In this document: piece by piece, positions 33,674-42,485 of the stretch
Numbering within the stretch: position 1 is the stretch's first letter
Layout of the letters: each line of letters begins with the position of its first letter
NCBI GenBank assembly: GCA_907165135.1
Contig: OU015566.1
Location: 13,934,157 to 13,998,156, forward strand
DNA length: 64,000 nt
Direction of reading: 5' to 3'
Source: Oikopleura dioica
Lineage: Eukaryota > Chordata > Appendicularia > Copelata > Oikopleuridae
Program-made: the position numbers and the translations under genes
The notes under the pieces: generated by a model
The model's input: only the letters and a program-made list of their open reading frames with translations
Told to the model about the DNA's origin: nothing
The model's database searches: none

Positions 33674-34875
33674 TTCTTTTGAAAATCCGTAATAATATAT
33701 CTAAACAAAAATTAAGTTGTCTTACTTTTCCGACAGTCAAATTCGTTTACGATAAAATTTCATAATTGTCTGAAAATTGGTCTCTGAAATTTTATTTCAA
33801 TCAAATATTCATGTTTCTTCCATACTCGGAAAAGGACTCATAAGCTCGTTACAATTCGCCAAAATGAACGTTTTTAATTCAACAGCATGAATTTTGGATG
33901 AATTCGGAACATGCACGTTGCCTGGCTATCTGGAATTGGCTCTGAATGTGCCCAAATCACCACTGGTGAAAGCATATCAACTCAGATTTATCTTCGACTC
34001 GAGAAGTGCCTCTTACAAGAACTTATCTCCCAAAAACGTGTTTTTTCAACGTTTATTTTCGACATTTAAAAAATTCCTTTTCATTTCAAAATCTTCAAAA
34101 TCTTCGAAAAAAGCCCCGCTTTTGATTTATTTCTCGCTTGCGACATCGTGGAAAAATCCCCAGCGACACCTCAATTATTGCTATCTCCTGACCTCTGACA
34201 GTACCTACTGTACAGTTGCTGATAAGCCTGCTGAAGAATGTGAGAATTATTCACCCTGTCACGTGAATTTTTTCTAGGGTTTTTCCATTTGACCAAAAAC
34301 AGCAAATTCCTCAAGAAATGACTGATAGCCTGCTTCTGTGTTTTCTTACTGTATCAATTCCGCGGGAAATCGGCAAATTCAAGAGCAGTGGCTGGTTTGA
34401 TCTTCCGGTGTCTGATTGAACCTGAAAAGTGTCGAGCACTAGAATTGGAATTACCAAACTCGCGTCTAAAATTGGAATTCTTCAAGGGCCGACTCTTACC
34501 GATAAGAAAACCGATCGCTCGAATCAAAGCTATTCTCAAACTTTTTCTTTTCAGATCACATGATCCTTGCATAATTTCTTTCATCGACAACTTATTCTTG
34601 ACTGTAGCGCCAATGAACTTTTCCGCAGACCTTCCACAACTCGAGATCAAGAAGCTCAGTACTTTTCCGTCCTCATTCTCAACTCTAGCGCGATAACAGC
34701 TGATAAGCCACTGCGCTACAGTCATTTTAACGTACAGTACCACGCTTACGAGCGGAAAACTTTTCGCATCCAGAAAAACAAGAGTCTTACAATCCCCTTT
34801 CTTACTGTAAGCCCTACTAGCTCGCGCTCTGGGAAAATCCCCTCGGGCGAGGCCTGGTTTTTCCCCAGGCGAGGG
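33674..34875. other. intergenic
   Basis: No supportable gene. Long open frames on both strands across 34354-34917 overlap the TATA promoter of the next gene and have no domain character. Confidence 0.5.
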
Positions 34876-34883
34876 TATAAAAG
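34876..34883 (+). promoter_or_regulatory. TATA box
   Basis: TATAAAAG lies 93 bp before the start codon at 34969, in a GC-richer context (GAGGGTATAAAAGAGCCGC). Transcription would begin around 34905-34910. It is the clearest TATA box in the window and suggests strong or cell-type-restricted expression. Confidence 0.7.
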
Positions 34884-34968
34884 AGCCGCGGCAGCTCTCC
34901 AACCGCTCACTTACCAAAAACTAAAAAAAGCAAACCAGCTCCCAAAAAAGCAACCACCCTTTCTCATC

Positions 34969-35445
34969 ATGGAATCTCTTCATCTCATCCAGCTCGTCAA
35001 CGGCGCCTTCTCCGAGACCTACCGAGTAGAGCACCTTAACCTCGACTCCTCCTCGAGTAGTTCGAGTAATCAACAACTGAGTAATCAACCCAAAAATCTG
35101 GATCAACTGAAGTTGATTGCCGGCGGCTATTCCAGCTCCTACCGCGAGAGAATTTGCGGCGCCGAGCCTCTCCAGGAACAGCCCCGAGGCGATCTTCACC
35201 AGCTCATTTCCGGCGGCTTATCTGAAACTTACAGAGTCAACACCCTCGGGCAGCCGGATTCCCTCCCCGAGGCGAAGGCCGAAGACTTGGAAAAACTCGA
35301 CACGAGGCATTTGGCCCTCATCCACGGTGGACTATCAGATGAGTACAGAAAAAAGGCCTGCGGGCATCCCCCGAAGCGAGAATTCAAGAGAAACGAAGCG
35401 AAGAGTTCTATTTTCGCCCCTTTCCGAGCAAGATTAGGAATCTAA
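34969..35445 (+). CDS. single-exon protein with four LIxGGxSxxYR repeats
   Basis: The 158-residue frame has no intron. Four copies of one motif are spaced 35-60 residues apart: LHLIQLVNGAFSETYRVEHL, LKLIAGGYSSSYRERICG, LHQLISGGLSETYRVNTLG and LALIHGGLSDEYRKKACG. The consensus is L-x-L-I-x-G-G-(x)-S-x-x-Y-R. Links are hydrophilic: one Ser-rich run after copy 1, acidic and Pro segments elsewhere. The C-terminus is basic (KREFKRNEAKSSIFAPFRAR). There is no signal peptide. A strong Kozak-like ATCATGG start, a TATA box upstream and AATAAA at about 35579 support an expressed gene. GC content is higher than its surroundings. Repeated short conserved blocks suggest docking sites for a partner. I do not recognise the family. 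Confidence 0.8.
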   Translation: MESLHLIQLVNGAFSETYRVEHLNLDSSSSSSSNQQLSNQPKNLDQLKLIAGGYSSSYRERICGAEPLQEQPRGDLHQLISGGLSETYRVNTLGQPDSLPEAKAEDLEKLDTRHLALIHGGLSDEYRKKACGHPPKREFKRNEAKSSIFAPFRARLGI

Positions 35446-36489
35446 ACCGCCTTTCTTCTGTTTAAAAATGACCATTCCTTTGTACATAATTCCACCTTCT
35501 TCCTTGTTTTCAAAAATCTGAACTTCGCCGATTTTTACTGTATAAAAGTGACTGTATAAAGAGTATTTAAGAGTTAAAAATAAAGCTTGTCTTTCTTCTT
35601 GTTTGAATGAAAAAACGGTCTTTTCTTTGGAAAAAAGCAGGTTTTGAACCTTTTTTTTTGGAGCTCTAGAATACTTTTCTAGTCATCCTCTTTTTATCAT
35701 CTAAAAATTCATAAAGAAACGGCTGAGTTCTGGAATTTTGAATAAGGAAGGTTTGGCAGAAGGCGATAAGACGCGCTTTAGGTGACAGAAGAAAAGAGAG
35801 ACTGTCTCTTATCATTGTGCTGTTATCACCCAGCGGGGTGGCGTGGCGTAACCATAAGACACCTTTACGCGCTCGTTTTTCATGCTTTGGTTTAACGCAA
35901 TAAGTGGAGCACGAGAAGATATGGAAATTTTGAATTTTATTTTTTCGTTTTTGAGAAGTCTTGCAATTTGAAAATGATCGAATAAAAAATCCGCTGCCGT
36001 CATAAAAATGTTGATTTTGGTCCTTCTAATTGGCTTTCTTTGCTTTTGCAAATTACGATTATTTTCGCGACAGTTGAATTCGCCGGCAAATAGTTGCCCG
36101 GACAATTATTCGCAATAAAATCTTCTTTATGCAATTTGGGCACGTGGTTTAGAATGCGGTCTAGAATTGCGCCGCGTGTTTTCTTTAGAAGCGTCGAAAA
36201 TGAAACTCGCCGAGAAAGCACAAACAAGCAGCCTGGCGGATGATTACACGAGGACTCGAGCGAGATCCGGCTTAGATTCAGGACTGATAAACCCAATCTC
36301 GTAAGTACCAACAACTCGAGCTGTGAGAGAGCGCACTGCCGATACTCCTCGATGCCCGGTCGCTCTGGTGCTTTTAAATGGCTTCTAAAAGAACTCTTTC
36401 GCGGAAATTTTTGCTTTTCGAAAATGCTTTCAAAACAACCTTTTTTACGAGTCAAGTTCGGACTTCGAATTCCGAACTGTAAAGTTTAT
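35446..36489. other. spacer between the LIxGG gene and the first cassette
   Basis: 35446-35600 is the 3' UTR of the LIxGG gene. About 36090-36455 is the downstream flank of the A-B cassette and recurs nearly identically at about 45460-45790 and 51580-51850. It stays open on the minus strand in all three copies, but the copies are too alike for that to prove coding. Confidence 0.5.
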
Positions 36490-37127
36490 TTACAGTAATT
36501 CAACAATGACTCGGAGCGATCCAAAGGGCACCGTTCGTATCTTCACGCAATGCGAGTTTCCCTCCTTCTTGCTGAAGAAAAAGACGCCATCAGCCACCGC
36601 TTTGAACGGAACTCCTTCGCCTAGATAATATTTTTGAATTTGAAATTAAAAATATTCGTTTTACCTTTCTTAGAGAGCCCAAAAGAGAGCCAGAAGGTCT
36701 GCTCGTGGGAAATTCGGACATTGTGCGCCCTCACAATCGGCGGCAAAAGTCCACCAAGCGAGAAGCGAAGCTTCCAATCGCCCTCGGTGATCTCGCAGTT
36801 TTCTCCATCGTCGAGAACGCCCACCCGGAACTTTATTTCAATTTAATTTCCGGAAATATTCAACGTCTTACCTCGAGATCGAAGTTGCGCTTGCCAAGGC
36901 CGAGCTGCTTGAGCACATTGGTGAAGTTCTGGTGCCGAGCGGCTCCGTATCCAACCAAGTTCTTTCGCAGCTGCTGCCCGGCTTCTCCAATCGTGCCCAC
37001 CGATTTGAACTCCTTTCTCATTTCTTCGAGCTCAGAGGGCTCGAGAAGAGTGATGTTGTATCGGATGAAGGCGCCCAAGGGTCCATCTTCGTGCTTGACG
37101 AGTTCGCCCTTTTCAGAGTTAGAAATT
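36490..37127 (-). CDS. cassette 1, gene B (unknown family; start codon lost)
   Basis: Minus-strand, three exons, read from about 37127 down. The N-terminal half has the helical motif LLEPSELEEMRKEFKSVG and LKQLGLGKRNFDLE. A 41-nt GT-AG intron (36831-36871) precedes FRVGVLDDGENCEITEGDW, LRFSLGGLLPP and FWLSFGLSKKG. A second intron follows, then EGVPFKAV and the end GSLRVIVELL. B is a paralogue of A: MRKE...LG blocks, both intron positions and VPFKAV are shared. Where copy 2 has ATG this copy has TTT, so translation may not start or may depend on joining to A. The stop TAA overlaps the putative polyadenylation signal TAAATAAA. Confidence 0.6.
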
Positions 37128-37162
37128 AATTATTCAGCTAAAATTTAGCTCGCCAAGAATGT

Positions 37163-37830
37163 CTAACTCTGGGCCTTTTCATCCTTCTCGCTGACAAGTT
37201 CGTGTCGATGGTGCACTTTTCCGACGTTGCAGTCGAGCTGCTCCACCACCGCCTTGAAGGGAACGCCTCCATCTGAAGTAAAAATTTATCAAACTGAAAT
37301 AAAGGAATTTAGATTTTACCTTTGTTGGAGAGCCAAAGATAATAGTTCCCATCGCCTCCTTCCTGTGGGATAGCATTCTTGAACTGGAGCTTCCATCCAG
37401 CATGATCAACTTCGAAGTCAACATGGCAATTGAACTGTCGGAGTTTTTACCGATTTTAATATCAAAAAATTCTGGTCCAAAACTCCCATTCCTTGAGATT
37501 GACCTTTCGCTCGCCAAGCGAAAAGAGCTTCAGAACCTTGCGGATTTTCATCGCATTCACCCCATCTCTTACTCCACCTTTCCAGACCTCCCGATCGTCC
37601 TCAAAGAAGTGTCCAGCGCCTCCGATAGCGCCCAACTCCTTCCTCATCTTCTCCAACTTGGGGTGGGCATTCTTGGGAGCAGATTCGGTCTCCTTCTTCT
37701 CAACCTCTTCAGTCTCAGTAGTCTCTGAGTCAGAAATGTTGAGATCATCGAATTGACTCAAATCGATCCCAGCCACTTGCTCTCCAGTGGAAGGCAAGTA
37801 GTAGCTGCATCCATGAAAAAAATGCTCCAT
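37163..37830 (-). CDS. cassette 1, gene A (unknown family)
   Basis: Start MEHFFHGCSYYLPSTGEQV at 37830. An acidic segment follows (DLNISDSETTETEEVEKKE), then LEKMRKELGAIGGAGHFFED and VLKLFSLGERKVNLKEW. An intron that looks GA-AG precedes the exon with FEVDHAGWKLQF and NYYLWLSNK. A GT-AG intron leads to GGVPFKAVVEQL, CNVGKVHHRHELVSEKD and the stop. TTTTTAAAATTAAG before the start could be a trans-splice acceptor. Gene B follows ~35 nt downstream on the same strand. No signal peptide or membrane span; function unknown. Confidence 0.65.
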
Positions 37831-38684
37831 CGTCTTAATTTTAAAAAATAGAATCTTACTAAAACACTCCTCAACTGAGAGCAAGTCAAGTACAGAAAGA
37901 ACATAGGCTTGATGATGTCTCTACAAAATTTCTCGAAGAAGAAATGAGAGTCAACCTGCAAAAATCGAAGCTGTAGTGCTCCAGTTTTCCCTTTTCTGAC
38001 TCATCAGCGAATCTCGAAGCGCTACTTCAAAGAACCTTCCAGCCAAATCTCGAAACTTTCGAGTCGAAAGACAGACAATTGAGAACCTTCGCTCAATTCA
38101 TTTGAACTTACAAACTCTTAAAATTCCCAATGTCTTCAAAACTTGTCACCATCGCATCGAGGTTTCTTCTTTTCCCTGCTTGTCGTCAAAAGCTCGACGT
38201 GGTGATTGAACATCAGATAGACCAAAGACCTCCAAAGACTTTTCTAAAGCGAGCGCGAACGGGTTCAAGGATGGAGCAAGAAAAACTCAAGAAAAGTAGC
38301 GGCTTTCTAAATCGCGGATCGAAAGAGCTTAGCCGCGTCATAATAATCTATCCAGCTAGTGTTGAACTGATTTTCATAAACAAAACTTTTTTCTTAGTAA
38401 TTTCGTTTTTTATCTCGACCATTTTTTGGCAACAGAGCATTTCAGAGTCAAATATCTTGATAATCCGTTAGACCACAAATTCGGTTGACCGCGAAAAATC
38501 TCCCCTGAAAAATGAGTAAAATAATTTCTTGCATTTTGCAAATTTGAAGTTCCAGGTCGGTTGAGTTAGAGTTAAGAGCGGAAATGCCAGGCTTTTTGCT
38601 CTTGCGGGAAGGTTTTTAGACAAGCTCTCACGAATGTAAATATTGATTGATCGGAGCTATCAGAATTTCCAATTTTGAGCTGGC
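37831..38684. other. upstream region of cassette 1
   Basis: This sequence recurs upstream of gene A at 47272-47950 and 53326-54210. 38213-38390 is especially conserved, including TTTCTAAATCGCGGATCGAA and TTAGCCGCGTCATAATAATC. It is the best place for the cassette promoter. I see no gene. Confidence 0.45.
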
Positions 38685-38693
38685 AGCGTCAAT

Positions 38694-40120
38694 GAGTCAC
38701 GCTCAGGGATGTGCCTTTTGCTTTTTTTTCGAGTGCGGTGCGGTGCGAAGTGCGATTTTTTTTGCGGGTTTTTCTGCGGTGCGAAGTGCGATTTTTTCAA
38801 ATTTTTCTTCGCAGTGCGACGCAGAGTGCGAAGTGCGAAATGTGGAAACAAATTGCGGAAATTTTTGCGATAGTGCGAAAAGTGCGGAAGTGCGAAAGTG
38901 CGAAAGTGCGAAGTGCGGAAAATAAATGAAAAGTGCGAAAAATTGCGATTTTTTGAGAGAGTAGGAAAAATGAATAAAAATCACCGAAATTTCTCCCACG
39001 CCCCGAATAGAAATAATTTTAAAAACTTCCAATCATAACCATTATTGAGGTTTAAACAATGATGATTTGAATTTTTTAAATGACGGGTGTGGGTGGGGTT
39101 GGGGACAGAACTGAGCTTGATCAACTCAGAGTTCAAAGCCTTTGTCAAGCCCCTTAAACTTAAAAATCATGGAACGGGGCTGAGACGGCCCAAAAAGACA
39201 AAAATTTACAGAAATTGTCTGCAAATGGACCGCAAAATCCGCAAAGTGCGAAGTGCGATGAAGGTTGAATAGTGCGGGATACGACTGCGAAAAGAATCGC
39301 ACTTTTCAAAAATTTTGCGGAAAGTGCGAAGTGCGGTGCGATGAAAAATATCAGGTCTGAGTGCGGTGCGAAGTGCGAAATTTCCGTAATCGCACCTCGC
39401 ACTGCGAAGTTTAGTGCGGAATCCGCACTGCGAAGGCACATCCCTGGTCACGCTAACTTCCCCAAGACGCTAACTTCCCCAGACGCTAACTTCCCCAAAA
39501 CGCTAACTTCCCCAACATTGTGCAAGTTAGCGTCTGGGCAAGTTAGCGTCTGGGGAAGTTAGCGTCAAAGTTGCCGGTTATAAAAAATAATTTTTTTTTT
39601 CGAAATTTTTATATCGAACACTGAATACAGTATTCAGAAAGTACAGGAGCCATTATTTCTAAGTTTTTTAGACAGAGGTTTGAGAATTCAGGCATTTTTT
39701 GGGATGAATGTTCTAATAATAACGCTTCGAAATAATCAAAAATATTTTATTTTAAATAATAAGAGCTTAGAAATTTTGAAATCGACTGTCAAAATGAGTG
39801 TACTCTCGGAGTACAAAAAATATTATTTCAAAACGTTAAACTAAATTTGCTCAAAAGAAATGGAAAATATGACCGCTTTTCACACGGAAAGGTCGAGGTT
39901 AGATTCTAAGAGGGAACTGACTGTCTACTAGACTAAGACATGCTCAGCATTCAGTGAAAGAGCCATTGAACGCTCCACGGATCGCCCACGCACTTTCGAC
40001 GCTAACTTGCCCAAGACGCTAACTTGCCCAAAACGCTAATTTGCACAACCTTGGGGAAGTTAGCGTCTGGGGAAGTCAGCGTCTGGGGAAGTTAGCGTCT
40101 TGGGGAAGTTAGCGTGACTC
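38694..40120. mobile_element. MULE-like foldback element A (676 bp plus a nested insertion)
   Basis: Ends are GAGTCACGCTAACTT and its reverse complement. AGCGTCAAT flanks both sides (38685-38693 and 40121-40129), a 9-bp target duplication. The termini are arrays of GACGCTAACTTCCCCAA units in opposing orientation that can fold as long stems. The interior (~430 bp) matches element B. The sister locus near 54210-54225 has a single AGCGTCAAT and no element, i.e. the empty site. 9-bp duplications and long repetitive termini are Mutator-like traits. No transposase is present. Confidence 0.85.
38704..39446. mobile_element. hAT-like element with GTGCGAA tandem repeats, nested in element A
   Basis: Ends are CAGGGATGTGCCTT and its reverse complement. 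GTCACGCT lies outside each end (38696-38703 and 39447-39454), an exact 8-bp target duplication inside the terminus of element A. The interior is rich in GTGCGAA/GTGCGGT repeats in inverted halves. The structure parallels the element at 17519. No transposase. Confidence 0.85.
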
Positions 40121-40309
40121 AGCGTCAATATTTAAAATTTTAATTTGAAAAGAAAAATTTTCTGAATTTCAATTTTTTTATTGAAAAAAAACAGCGAAAA
40201 AGTCTTCTTTCTTTTTGAATTTTTAGAAATTCAAATGTCTAAATGTCTAGTTAATTAAATCTTAAATTTATTTTTTCGCACGTTTTGGCGGAAAACAGGA
40301 GAACGTGCA

Positions 40310-40990
40310 GAGTCACGCTAACTTGCCCAAGACGCTAACTTCCCCAGACGCTAACTTCCCCAAAACGCTAACTTCCCCAAGGTTGTGCAAGTTAGCGTCT
40401 GGGGAAGTTAGCGTCTTGGGGAAGTTAGCGTCAAAGCTTCCCGTTAGAGAAAATAATATTTTTTTCTTGAAATTTTTCGTAGCCTCAATTTTCGGAACAC
40501 TGAATACAGTATTCAGAAAGTATTCGTAGGAGCGATTATTTCTAAGTCATTTAGACAGAGCTTTGAGAATTCAGGCATTTTTTGGGATTAATGTTCTAAT
40601 AATAACGCTTCTAAATTATCAAAGATATCTTATTTTAAATATAAGAGCTCAGAAATTTTGACATTGACTGTCAAAATAAGTGTACTCCCGGAGTACAAAA
40701 ATATTATTTCAAAACGTTAAATTAAATTTGCTCAAAAGAAATTGAAAATATGACCGCTATTCACGAGGAGAGGTCGAGGTTAGATTCTAAGAGACGACTG
40801 ACTGTCTACCAGACTAAGACATGCTGAAAGAGCCATTCAACGCTCATCGGATCGCCCACGCATTTAAGACGCTAACTTGCCCAAGACGCTAACTTCCCCA
40901 AAACGCTAACTTCCCCAAGGTTGTGCAAGTTAGCGTCTGGGGAAGTCAGCGTCTGGGGAAGTTAGCGTCTTGGGGAAGTTAGCGTGACTC
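40310..40990. mobile_element. MULE-like foldback element B (681 bp)
   Basis: Same family as element A. Ends GAGTCACGCTAACTT and reverse complement, with GAACGTGCA as the 9-bp duplication on both sides (40301-40309 and 40991-40999). The empty site GAGAACGTGCATCATC survives near 54403. The interior matches element A closely (for example ACTGAATACAGTATTCAG and GTACTC-CGGAGTAC), so both moved recently from the same source. Confidence 0.88.
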
Positions 40991-40999
40991 GAACGTGCA

Positions 41000-42485
41000 T
41001 CATCAAATCATTTCCCCCCTTTGCGGGTTAATCCGGCTAAATGAATTTATTTGACTTTTTTCGCCGCCCGTTGATGACCCGCCGACCACGTCCGTTTTTG
41101 CGCAGCTCAACCCAAAATATTCGAAAATTACACCTTCTTCCTCCTTCATTTACTATTTTTGCCGAAGCTCATGTTGCTAGATGTCTTGAAATGTCCTTAA
41201 ACATCTCAAAATGTCCATTAAATATCCGTTTTTGTGATCCTCTGGGCCGTAATAAATGTCCCTAAATGTCATTCACATGGATAGATACAGAATTAACTCT
41301 CAAAGTCCATAAATAAGGACAAATGTCGCAAAATGTCCGCTAATTTCTGGTAGATCTTCAAATGTGACAGTTGAAATGGCTTAAAATGTAGTTCGACTGA
41401 TCAGAAAACATCAGTAATGCATTTGATTTTTCCCAAATGTCTCTGGATGTCAATTGATCTTTAGTAATGTCTCCAAACGTCAACTGATACTGTCAAAAGA
41501 CTCCCTAGCTTCAGTCATTTCTTCAAATGTCCCTCGATGTCCCTGAATGTCTCTTAACTTAGAGAAACATTTCCAATGTCTAGGATTTATTTCTCAAGCC
41601 CTAAATATCCGTTGAGCCTCCGAAATGTCCTTGAATGTAATAATCATTGGAAAATGTCCGTTAATGTCTGTTAAAAATCCTTCATTTTTATCTTGAATCA
41701 TCAAAACTTTTGATTCAAAAGTCCAGAAATACCATCATAATTTTATACATTCAAAAAGACTATCTTCTTGCCACAAATCTGCTTTTGCTTTGTCGACAGG
41801 TTAAATCTTGATGTCGCGACACGAGTTAGCTTCGAAATTGCGCACTGTTGTAAGTTGGTTTAGCTTAGAGCGATTGTGACAGAAGCTCAGAAATTCCAGC
41901 GCTAAAATATTTACGGAAGAGAAATGCGAGTTACTGGATTTTTAGAAATCGCGGTCTCGAGAAAAAATAATGGAATAAAGTGGAGTCTACTCAAAACGAA
42001 AAGCCACAACGAAAATTATGATTATTAACCCTCGAAAGGAAAGGCTTATCACTTTTTAGACACGAGGGGGAATTTCTAGCCTCAGCGAGAGTACTTTTCG
42101 CTAAAAATAATTATGCAACGAATGTAATTTTGCGTCACGTGACCTTGAATTCGAAGAAGCGAATTCGAAAGTGAACTGAGCGGCGCATTTTGCGGAACGG
42201 GCTGGGCCGACTCAAGTGCTCTTTGATGAGTTTACCGCGGCTTGGAGAAATTAAAGCATTAGCGGGAAAAGCGATTTACGAAACGGGCGGGGTCACGAAA
42301 TCGGAGTTCACGTGATTTTCAGAGAATATTTGGGCTAATTATGCCTAGGATGTTTCGTTACGGTGAGATTATTTTTAGGATTCTCTTCCTTGATTTCACT
42401 TTCAGAACAAAAAGTCAAGATTAGAAACTTCCGATAATCTCTTGAAATTTGTTCTTTACTTAATTTGATTTATTTCTGAAAAAAC
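41000..42485. other. duplicated spacer between CK1 and cassette 1
   Basis: The spacer matches 47955-48925, 54400-55880 and part of 58290-59195. It contains the AAATGTCC-type minisatellite and a ~550-bp highly conserved part (from CTTTGTCGACAGGTTAAATC to the CK 3' flank). I see no gene. Conservation here probably reflects recent duplication. Confidence 0.5.
41160..41660. repeat. degenerate AAATGTCC minisatellite, copy 1
   Basis: About twenty imperfect units around the core (T)AAATGTCC(C)T, for example CCTAAATGTC, CGAAATGTCC and TGAATGTCTC. Spacing is irregular. The same repeat is at 47970-48140 (shorter) and 54590-55110. Confidence 0.65.

Noticed and set aside
34354-34917. 187-residue minus-strand open frame
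   Set aside because: It is antisense to the promoter and 5' end of the TATA-driven gene, has no domain character and no paralogue, and its composition mirrors the opposite strand.
36000-36455. Minus-strand frame after gene B, open in all three cassette copies (residues LVLTRLGLSVLNLSRI...)
   Set aside because: Copies are almost identical, so openness is not independent evidence; its end differs in copy 1 and fuses with CK codons in copies 2 and 3, and the B polyadenylation signal lies before it.
38130-38471. Plus-strand frame conserved upstream of gene A in three units (MEQEKLKKSSGFLNRG...)
   Set aside because: It lies in the likely promoter region of gene A on the other strand; its start is not shared by the copies and conservation follows from recent duplication.
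38704-39446. Open frames rich in CE/VRS or FALRT repeats
   Set aside because: They are translations of the GTGCGAA tandem repeat inside a transposable element, not genes.
39447-40990. GACGCTAACTTCCCCAA arrays as a CRISPR-like array
   Set aside because: Units are contiguous and inverted rather than separated by unique spacers, are bounded by target duplications, and the genome is eukaryotic.
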